The notes under the pieces are model-generated. The model was given only the letters and a program-made list of their open reading frames with translations. It ran no database searches and had not been told where the DNA came from. A stretch of 64,000 nucleotides of DNA from assembly GCF_002995785.1 (NCBI RefSeq), contig NZ_PVXO01000032.1, positions 1 to 64,000 of the forward strand, read 5' to 3'. Position 1 is the first letter of the stretch, and each line of letters begins with the position of its first letter. The position numbers and the translations under genes are program-made. Positions 49,701 through 57,021 of this stretch are shown one piece after another. The DNA comes from Clostridium liquoris. Its GTDB lineage: Bacteria > Bacillota > Clostridia > Clostridiales > Clostridiaceae.

Positions 49701-50582
49701 CCTTTTGAAAAAGAAATAGTTGTGAGAATCACAGATGGTTCAGGAACAGGAAGTGGTAAGCTAGGCAGCCTGAGAATAATGAAGGTTGATGGTGATAACC
49801 TAAAAACCAAGTTAAAAGGAGTAGAATTTAGTCTGTATGATTCCAGTGGAAAGCTGGTGGGAAAAGCAAGAACAGATGGGAATGGTATTTTAGATGTTCC
49901 CAGATTGAAATTTGGTAAATATACCATAAAAGAAATAGGACCATTATCGGGATATCAAATACTTGATGAGGATAAGAATATAGAAGTAGTTATAGATTCT
50001 GAACAGGCGAAAGAGATAGTTGTGAAGAATTATAAGTTAGGTTCATTAGAACCAATAGAGCCAGTTAAAGAATATGGTTCAATAAGCATTAAAAAATCAG
50101 ATAGCAAAGACGAAACAAAATTATTATCCGGAGCAGTATTTGAAGTTAAGAACTCAAAAGGAGAAGTGGCAGCAAAATTAACTACAGGTCTTGATGGTTT
50201 AGCAAAGATAGATAATCTGCCATTTGGGGAATATAAGGTAGTGGAGATAAAGGCACCTGTAGAATACAAACTTGATTCAAAGGAAATAAAGGTAACTATA
50301 AACAAGGATAAGCCTAATATTGAGCTAAAAGTTTTGAATGAAGAGGATGAGTCAACAGACATAACTATTCCAGAAAAACCTAATAATCAGGGTAAAGATG
50401 GAGGAAAAACAAAGAATCCAGGTACAAAAACTCCTTCTGGAAATGAGAATGTGTATCCTAAGGATGGTTCAGGAAAATTGCCAAAGACAGGTGAAAGCAG
50501 TAATGCAGGTTTATATTTGGCGGGATTGGTATTGGTAGCCTTAGGTGTAGGCTTAAGGAAAAGAAGAAAAGGCATATCATAA
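46731..50582 (+). CDS. LPXTG-anchored multi-domain surface adhesin
   Basis: The 1283-residue secreted protein has a signal peptide (about 1-31, ending PVQA). At least six modules of ~130 residues follow, each opening with a WTIDVNKSL-like strand and a VEDxxGxGLxLDKDSxxVYKL strand (near 205, 340, 472, 610, 745 and 875). They resemble the adhesion/collagen-binding fold of Cna-type proteins. Two Cna-B modules (GSLRIMKVDG near 1020; GSISIKKSD near 1113) lie before a Pro/Gly/Lys linker. The sorting signal is LPKTGE (near 1250), a membrane segment and KRRKG. A sortase gene follows at once. The ligand is unknown. Confidence 0.9.
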   Translation: MFSRKGKKGKLSIIFMIILTLLSQPSLPVQAFGTDGAENKMIDTIKSVVVKDSSGNIIDENTEYPIEQGSKVSLFYTWEIEDSQGVKAGDYTEVQVPKAFSIFNYVEGDLILEDGQSVGRFYLSLGGKLRLVYNEYAENHSEVSGTVQFNSEFNKQVIKGENPVKIVFPIYEGYEKELVIRFKPNNVSGSVAKSGMANKKVNGDKIAWTIDVNKSLNKLDNAVVEDILGEGLHLDKDSVQVHKLNVDLDGNAAEGETVSKDAYKVNVVSDGFKVELGNINNAYRIVYNTDIADNTKTIFDNKAKFQGGESEAKVTVTKGKTIEKKGTVDKSFNGKKITWTIDINKSLSDVKGAIVKDSIEAGLSLDKSSIKVYKLTLDDNGNVIEKSPVNASDYTVEYDSNDKPLSFQVKLGNISDAYQIEYDTEITNMTKTKFTNKANFLGTETSAAVDIKRGSKIKKSGVPVIDYNEKYITWTIDVNTAEEEINNAIVEDTIGPGLSLVKDSIKVYKLNFNDNGDAIPNGEVESSKYTVTPDQNDSNKFSVGLGTINSAYRIVYRTDITDNDKNGGKGFINQGVIDGIGTGNVSVDAEITNSFNKSADGSIDYAEKTMGWKITVDPKREPIKGLVIEDTFPRGGLTMLPDTFVVKNGNAALIKDVDYKFQANVDGDWTKGFKISFLDDVKDSIYTITYKTKFDPWQVSKAHSQATYSNSAGFTWDNIKEPIDKNATQTITSISSSNGSKSGTLDRDKKEITWNINLNYLSKSMDKIIVEDNIEGNQILDKDSIAIYDYTVEANGNMKLGSLVDRGKYSVEGASDRVLKIIINGPVHSPYRVVFKTKLVGMSQHEYVNTATVGDIDYKAKVSYSDSENFIEKSGSQHGKEISWLITVNKSLSEVENAILVDTLSAGHEVIEDSFIVNRASDNAPYKNFKITVSPMDLATGTQTFKLEFLEKINTMYKISYRTKITTDVDYSKLSNKAYFEGDGITTKNTPFEKEIVVRITDGSGTGSGKLGSLRIMKVDGDNLKTKLKGVEFSLYDSSGKLVGKARTDGNGILDVPRLKFGKYTIKEIGPLSGYQILDEDKNIEVVIDSEQAKEIVVKNYKLGSLEPIEPVKEYGSISIKKSDSKDETKLLSGAVFEVKNSKGEVAAKLTTGLDGLAKIDNLPFGEYKVVEIKAPVEYKLDSKEIKVTINKDKPNIELKVLNEEDESTDITIPEKPNNQGKDGGKTKNPGTKTPSGNENVYPKDGSGKLPKTGESSNAGLYLAGLVLVALGVGLRKRRKGIS

Positions 50583-50587
50583 TTGAT

Positions 50588-50616
50588 TAAAGGCAGAGGA
50601 AGTCTCTGCCTTTTCC
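50588..50616 (+). terminator. Hairpin between adhesin and sortase genes
   Basis: The 10-bp perfect stem AAAGGCAGAG/CTCTGCCTTT is followed by a short TT. It probably reduces read-through into the sortase gene. Confidence 0.8.
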
Positions 50617-50663
50617 AACTGGATTATAATGTTTAATAATGGAATAAGGGCAGGAAAGATAAA

Positions 50664-51326
50664 GTGAAAAGAAGAGTTATTTCAACCTTAACTATAATTA
50701 TAGGGTTAGTTTTACTGGTATACCCTAAAGTGTCAGAAGTTTATAATAATTATCAACAGAAAAAAATTGTAAAGGAGTGGCAGCAAAGCTTGGGGAGTAG
50801 TGAAGAAATTATGGACAATGGAGTTGGCAGCATTTTACCAGGTAGTTTGGAGAGTGATAAGGACTCTGGAGATGAGGAAGAGAAGAATAGGAAAAATGAA
50901 AAAAAGCTAACAGAAGGGTACACGAAAAAAAATATAAAGGGTATGCTGAAAATCGAAAAAATTAATTTGAATCTGCCAATATTGAGTGGAGCTATAGAAG
51001 AAAACCTTAAAATATCTGTTGCAAGCATAGAACATACAGGAAATGCTGGAGAGTTTGGGAATTATGCTATAGCAGGGCATAGAAGCCGTACTTATGGAAG
51101 AAACTTCAATAGGCTTGAGGAAGTTGAAATTGGAGATATAATAGAGGTGGATAAAGGGGAAAAGATATATAAATATACTGTAGTAGAAAAACTGTTTGTT
51201 AAACCAGAAGAAACATGGGTATTAAATAATAATAAAAATATAAAGGGAATAACGCTGGTAACATGTCATCCTATGGTAGATAACCCTACTCATAGGTTAA
51301 TAATAAAAGGAAAGATTTTGGATTAA
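50664..51326 (+). CDS. srtD: Sortase (class D-like)
   Basis: The 220-residue enzyme has an N-terminal membrane anchor (about 5-22), a charged linker and the sortase barrel. The catalytic His is in IAGHRSRTYGRNF, the Cys in TLVTCHP, and the Arg in THRLIIKG. The compact length and TLVTC motif suggest class D, common in spore-forming Firmicutes. It would cleave LPxTG between Thr and Gly and attach the adhesin encoded 80 bp upstream to the cell wall. The start is GTG after an AGGAAAG-like site. Confidence 0.9.
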   Translation: MKRRVISTLTIIIGLVLLVYPKVSEVYNNYQQKKIVKEWQQSLGSSEEIMDNGVGSILPGSLESDKDSGDEEEKNRKNEKKLTEGYTKKNIKGMLKIEKINLNLPILSGAIEENLKISVASIEHTGNAGEFGNYAIAGHRSRTYGRNFNRLEEVEIGDIIEVDKGEKIYKYTVVEKLFVKPEETWVLNNNKNIKGITLVTCHPMVDNPTHRLIIKGKILD

Positions 51327-51364
51327 AGCATCAAGTAATTATAAAAGCTTTCCATTAATGGGTT

Positions 51365-51412
51365 AAGGCTGTTATGGAATATGAACAATCTCTTAAAATA
51401 CAGCCTTTTTTG
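51365..51412 (+). terminator. Intrinsic terminator of the sortase gene
   Basis: The AAGGCTGTTAT/ATACAGCCTT arms are followed by T6. Confidence 0.75.
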
Positions 51413-51443
51413 TTTCTGGAGTTGGTAAAAAAATATAATATTT

Positions 51444-52172
51444 TTACCACATATTTTTTAAATCTACATTTGTTAATGATGTTAATATCTTTTTTTGAGC
51501 ATCTGGATATAATTTTTCTAATTTGATAAGTAAATTTTTCATTTCTTCTCTTGTGGTTTTCTTATCCTCAGGACATAGATTTTTAATTATTGGAAAATTA
51601 TTATCTTGTACAAATTTTTGGATGAAATCCTCTCTTATCTTAACTAAAGGTCTTATAATATTTATATCCTTATCCCTATAGTAAATATTAGGATGAAAGG
51701 TACCTAGTTTTCCTACTTTTAAAACATTCATAAATAAGGTTTCTATTACATCATCACTATTATGGCCTAAGGCCAATTTATTAAGATCATTAGCCTTAGC
51801 TACCCTTATTAAAGCACCCTTTCTTAATTTTGAGCATAGTGAGCAAGGATTTTTTTCCTTTCTTTCGTTAAATACCACATGGGCTATGTTGGTTTTTTCT
51901 ATTATTAATGGTATTTCATTTTCATCACAGAAGTTTTTTAAAGGGGAAAAATCCATACCTAAATCCATATCTATAGTAATCCCTGTTATAGTAAAGTCTT
52001 TTATAGCTGTTAATTGAATTAATTTTAATACGAATAATAAAAATACACTATCCTTTCCACCGGATAAGCCTACTGCAACTCTATCTTCTGATTTTATCAT
52101 TTTATAGGTTTCAATGGTATCTCGCACATCTCTTAAAAACATTCTATTGTATTTTCTTTCAAAGGTTATCAT
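51444..52172 (-). CDS. TtcA-like PP-loop tRNA thiolation family protein
   Basis: The 242-residue protein has the PP-loop SGGKDS near 36 in VAVGLSGGKDSVFLLFVLKL, a CSLCSK motif near 112, and GHNSDDVIETLFMN near 133. These are hallmarks of the TtcA/TtuA group, which activates a tRNA base with ATP and inserts sulphur, often with an Fe-S cluster. A third conserved cysteine (LCPEDK near 203) is present. The exact target base cannot be told. It is a single minus-strand gene. Confidence 0.82.
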   Translation of the reverse strand: MITFERKYNRMFLRDVRDTIETYKMIKSEDRVAVGLSGGKDSVFLLFVLKLIQLTAIKDFTITGITIDMDLGMDFSPLKNFCDENEIPLIIEKTNIAHVVFNERKEKNPCSLCSKLRKGALIRVAKANDLNKLALGHNSDDVIETLFMNVLKVGKLGTFHPNIYYRDKDINIIRPLVKIREDFIQKFVQDNNFPIIKNLCPEDKKTTREEMKNLLIKLEKLYPDAQKKILTSLTNVDLKNMW

Positions 52173-52360
52173 AAAATATTCCTCCTTGTGATAATATTTT
52201 TAATATATAATATAATATCTAAATTGTCTACTAAATTAAAGATAAAGAATGATTATGGAAAAAATATTATGATAAACATAAAAATTAGGATAAATAACTA
52301 TTGAAACAATTTTTATAAAATGATAATATTTAACTATTGTAAATTTGAATAATTTAAAAG

Positions 52361-52438
52361 TATATGGGGAACTGTGAAGTACATATTTAACCTGGGCATC
52401 TTATATGTACGGAGTTAGTGATGCAACCTACCCTATAT
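52361..52438 (+). ncRNA. Cyclic di-GMP-II riboswitch
   Basis: The pattern of the class II c-di-GMP aptamer is clear. P1 pairs 52362-52369 with 52431-52438. TTTAACCTGGGCATC and GTTAGTGATGCAACC form the conserved helix and binding elements. GTACATAT and ATATGTAC are complementary, as expected of the pseudoknot. The 3' strand of P1 is also the 5' strand of a terminator, so ligand binding should let transcription continue (ON). The riboswitch lies in the 345-bp gap 52173-52517, ~80 bp before the receiver gene. Confidence 0.88.
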
Positions 52439-52476
52439 TCATAGTTTTTATGAATATAGGGCTTTAATTTTATAGG
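52431..52476 (+). terminator. Riboswitch-controlled terminator
   Basis: A 13-bp perfect stem (52431-52443 with 52449-52461) is followed by CTTTAATTTTAT. Its first strand CCCTATAT is shared with P1 of the c-di-GMP-II aptamer. Confidence 0.88.
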
Positions 52477-52517
52477 AATAAATTAATCCATATTGAGTGT
52501 AGGAGGCATGTGTTAAA

Positions 52518-52892
52518 ATGGATATTTTAATTATCGATGATTCCACTTTTTCTCAAAGGATACTAGGAAATTTAATTGCAAAAAACCTAGATGATGTAAA
52601 CACCTATTTTGCAAAGGATGGAGAAGAAGGATTAGAAAAATACAAAGAAATTAAACCTGATTATACATTTGTAGATTTATTGATGCCAAAGTTAAATGGT
52701 GAACAATTAATAAAACTAATAAATGAATATGATCCTAATGCAAAATTAATTGTGGTTTCTGCGGATGTTCAAAAGAGTATAAAGGAAGAAGTAAATTCAT
52801 ATGGTGTAATGGCATTTATAAATAAGCCTATTACTGAAGAGAAAGCAAAATACATATGTGAAATGATAAGGAATGATAAAGATGAAGGATAG
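52518..52892 (+). CDS. CheY-like single-domain response regulator
   Basis: The 124-residue receiver domain has acidic residues D7 and D8, phospho-acceptor D53 in FVDLLMPKLNG, the Ser/Thr position in VVSAD (S81), and K103 in INKPIT. There is no output domain. It overlaps the CheC-like gene by 11 bp, so phosphorylation may act through that partner. It is the first gene of the operon controlled by the c-di-GMP-II riboswitch. No histidine kinase is nearby. Confidence 0.93.
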   Translation: MDILIIDDSTFSQRILGNLIAKNLDDVNTYFAKDGEEGLEKYKEIKPDYTFVDLLMPKLNGEQLIKLINEYDPNAKLIVVSADVQKSIKEEVNSYGVMAFINKPITEEKAKYICEMIRNDKDEG

Positions 52893-53517
52893 AATAGAAA
52901 GAGAAGATATATTAAAAGAATTATTTAACATAAGTGTAGGTAAATCAGCAAGTATGCTATCCGAAATAATTAATAGAAAAATATTATTAAATGTACCAAA
53001 CTTAAAAATTTTGGATTTAAATGAAAAAACAATGGCTTTAGATAGTTATCTTTCATCAGTGGTGCAAGGAACCATAATGGTATCCTCCATAGCCTTTGAA
53101 GATGAAATGAAAGGAAAGGCAAGTTTAATATTCCCAGCCGATAAAATGAGAACATTTATAAACCTATGTTTAAATGAAAATGATGAGAATCAATTATGTG
53201 ACATGAACTTTACGGATATAGATTTCGATATTATAAAGGAAATTGGGAATATAATATTAAACTCAATTATTGGAGAAATAGGAAATTACCTAAAAATAAA
53301 ATTAAGTTATACTTTACCAGAAGTAAAAATGTTCAACAAAATAGATTTTGAAAAAAACATAAAAAGCGAAGAGTACGCTTATATTATAATGCTATATATA
53401 ACCTTTAAAATAGATGATTCGGAAATAGAGGGAGCTATAATAATTAATCTCACTTTAAATTCATTAAGTGGATTATTAAACAAAGCAGGAATGATAGAAG
53501 ATGACTTCTGTGAATAG
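52882..53517 (+). CDS. CheC/CheX-like phosphatase family protein
   Basis: The ~211-residue protein shows both CheC-type helices. DILKELFNISVGKSASMLSE sits at the N-terminus and DIIKEIGNIILNSIIGE near 118; each carries the ExxN pair used to dephosphorylate CheY-P. It would act on the upstream receiver. The ATG at 52882 has AAGGA at a suitable distance; an in-frame ATG at 52873 is too close to it. It overlaps the cyclase gene by 17 bp, indicating tight translational coupling of the three genes. Confidence 0.82.
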   Translation: MKDRIEREDILKELFNISVGKSASMLSEIINRKILLNVPNLKILDLNEKTMALDSYLSSVVQGTIMVSSIAFEDEMKGKASLIFPADKMRTFINLCLNENDENQLCDMNFTDIDFDIIKEIGNIILNSIIGEIGNYLKIKLSYTLPEVKMFNKIDFEKNIKSEEYAYIIMLYITFKIDDSEIEGAIIINLTLNSLSGLLNKAGMIEDDFCE

Positions 53518-54445
53518 AATTTTATATAGTATATTGGATAACATAGATGAAGGAATAGTAATATTAGATGAAGATTCGGAAATTTTACTTTGGAATAGTC
53601 ATATGGAATGTTTGACTCATATTAATGGGAAACAAGCGATAAATAGTTGTATATATGAGGTTATTCCAGGTTTAAATAAAGGTTATTTTAAAGAGACAAT
53701 AAATTGCGCATTAAATGATGGAAGAAAGATGTTTTTTTCAGCAGCTATGCATAAAGATTTACTAAATAATAATAAAAATTTGAATTTAAAGGTAAGTAGA
53801 ATAGAGAAAGATAATTTAAAATTTGTACTTATGGAATTTATAGATGTGACAAATCTATTCTTGCGTATTGATCAGTTAAAAAAATATGTTAATGAATTAT
53901 ATATTTTAAATAAAGAATTAAAGGAAAAAGAAAGAACTATTAATAAATTAGCTTACTATGATGGGCTAACAGGTGTAGCAAATAGAGTTTTATTCTATAA
54001 AATTGCGGATAAATTTTGTATAAATTCTAAAAGAAGCGGTAGTCTTTTAGGACTAATGTTTATAGATGTTGATAAATTTAAATGTATAAATGATACATAT
54101 GGACATATAAAAGGCGATGACGTTCTTGTTCATGTAGCTAAAATATTAAAAAAATCTACTAGAAAAGGTGATATAGTTGCTAGATTTGGTGGAGATGAAT
54201 TTTTAATATTATTACCATTTGTAAAAAATTATCATGATTGTGAAATTGTAGCCTCAAGGATTACAAATAGTAATAAAGTTTTATTATGTGGTAGTGATGA
54301 AATAAAAATATCATTAAGTATTGGTATTAGCATATTATCTAATGATAGTAATGATATGGATGAACTAGTACTACAAGCAGATAGGGCAATGTATAAAGCT
54401 AAAAGCCAAGGTGGAAATGGATACTATTCATTTGTAGAATGTTAA
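53501..54445 (+). CDS. PAS-GGDEF diguanylate cyclase
   Basis: The 314-residue cytoplasmic protein has a PAS domain (about 7-120), a short coiled coil (about 121-150) and a GGDEF domain (about 152-314). The active site is intact, GGDEF at 230-234, and the product-inhibition site RxxD is present as RKGD (221-224), five residues upstream. It should make c-di-GMP and be limited by its product. Its operon is preceded by a c-di-GMP-II riboswitch of predicted ON type, suggesting a feedback loop. Upstream partners are a receiver and a CheC-like protein. Confidence 0.93.
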   Translation: MTSVNRILYSILDNIDEGIVILDEDSEILLWNSHMECLTHINGKQAINSCIYEVIPGLNKGYFKETINCALNDGRKMFFSAAMHKDLLNNNKNLNLKVSRIEKDNLKFVLMEFIDVTNLFLRIDQLKKYVNELYILNKELKEKERTINKLAYYDGLTGVANRVLFYKIADKFCINSKRSGSLLGLMFIDVDKFKCINDTYGHIKGDDVLVHVAKILKKSTRKGDIVARFGGDEFLILLPFVKNYHDCEIVASRITNSNKVLLCGSDEIKISLSIGISILSNDSNDMDELVLQADRAMYKAKSQGGNGYYSFVEC

Positions 54446-54504
54446 GGTGATATGTATTTTATTCCATAGCAGACATGTTTGAAAGTAAAAAAGGAGTAGA
54501 TAAT

Positions 54505-55281
54505 ATGATGGATTATTTATTAATTTATTATATTTTTTCTTTTATTATAGGAAGCATAATAGGCAGCTTTTTAAATGTATGTATATATAGAATACCTAAA
54601 GGTGAGAGCATAGTATACCCTCCTTCTCATTGCCCAAAGTGTAACAACAGATTAAAATGGATAGATTTAATCCCCATAATAAGTTATATATTTTTAAAGG
54701 GAAGATGCAGATATTGTAAAGAAAAAATATCTATTAAGTATGTATTAATTGAGTTTTTTACAGGAGTAGTATTCCTATTACTTGCAATTAAATATGGCAT
54801 TTCATTAGACTATTTAAAATATGCAACATTATTTTCTTTGCTAATTGTTATTAGTCTTATCGATATGGAAACGATGAATATATATCTTAGTACTACATTA
54901 ACAGGTATTGTTTTTGGATTGATATTTTTAATTGCTCAAGGAGTTTTAGAAAATTACATTTTAAAGGAGTATATGTATTATATTTCTGGTGCTATAATCC
55001 CTGCTGGAATTATAGCATTAATAATATTGTTAACTGGAGGCATGGGATGGGGCGATGTAGAGATATGCTTTATATCTGGTTTATTTCTTGGATTAAAACT
55101 TTCCATTGTTATGCTTATAGCATCATTTATAATAGGAGCTTTAATTTCTTTAGTGCTTATTTGGGGTAAAAAGAAAACCAGAAAGGATTACATACCCTTT
55201 GGACCATTCATAGCATTGGGAACTTTATTTGCCTTAGCATTTGGAGATAAATTATTATTATGGTATTTAAATTTGATATAA
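54505..55281 (+). CDS. pilD: Prepilin peptidase (A24 family)
   Basis: The 258-residue membrane protein has about eight hydrophobic segments. The N-terminal methylase domain has two CxxC pairs (CPKCNNRLKW and CRYCKEKIS). The catalytic aspartates lie in VISLIDMETMNIY near 117 and GGMGWGDVEIC near 186. It cleaves and methylates type IV pilin precursors. The start at 54505 follows AAAGGAG; ten further upstream residues are not membrane-like. No pilin genes are in the window. The location after the cyclase ties pilus maturation to c-di-GMP. Confidence 0.93.
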   Translation: MMDYLLIYYIFSFIIGSIIGSFLNVCIYRIPKGESIVYPPSHCPKCNNRLKWIDLIPIISYIFLKGRCRYCKEKISIKYVLIEFFTGVVFLLLAIKYGISLDYLKYATLFSLLIVISLIDMETMNIYLSTTLTGIVFGLIFLIAQGVLENYILKEYMYYISGAIIPAGIIALIILLTGGMGWGDVEICFISGLFLGLKLSIVMLIASFIIGALISLVLIWGKKKTRKDYIPFGPFIALGTLFALAFGDKLLLWYLNLI

Positions 55282-55368
55282 AAAGTTAAAAAATTATAAA
55301 TAATAATTGACAAATTTCAAAATTACAAATAGAATAATGTAAACAAGTTGTTTTAAAGTGCATATTCT

Positions 55369-57008
<1,640 letters not shown>

Positions 57009-57021
57009 TTTGGAGGTAATT

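Noticed and set aside
47460-50575. Several long antisense frames inside the adhesin gene, and many others across the window
   Set aside because: They have no ribosome sites or recognisable domains and mirror the codon structure of the real genes on the other strand.
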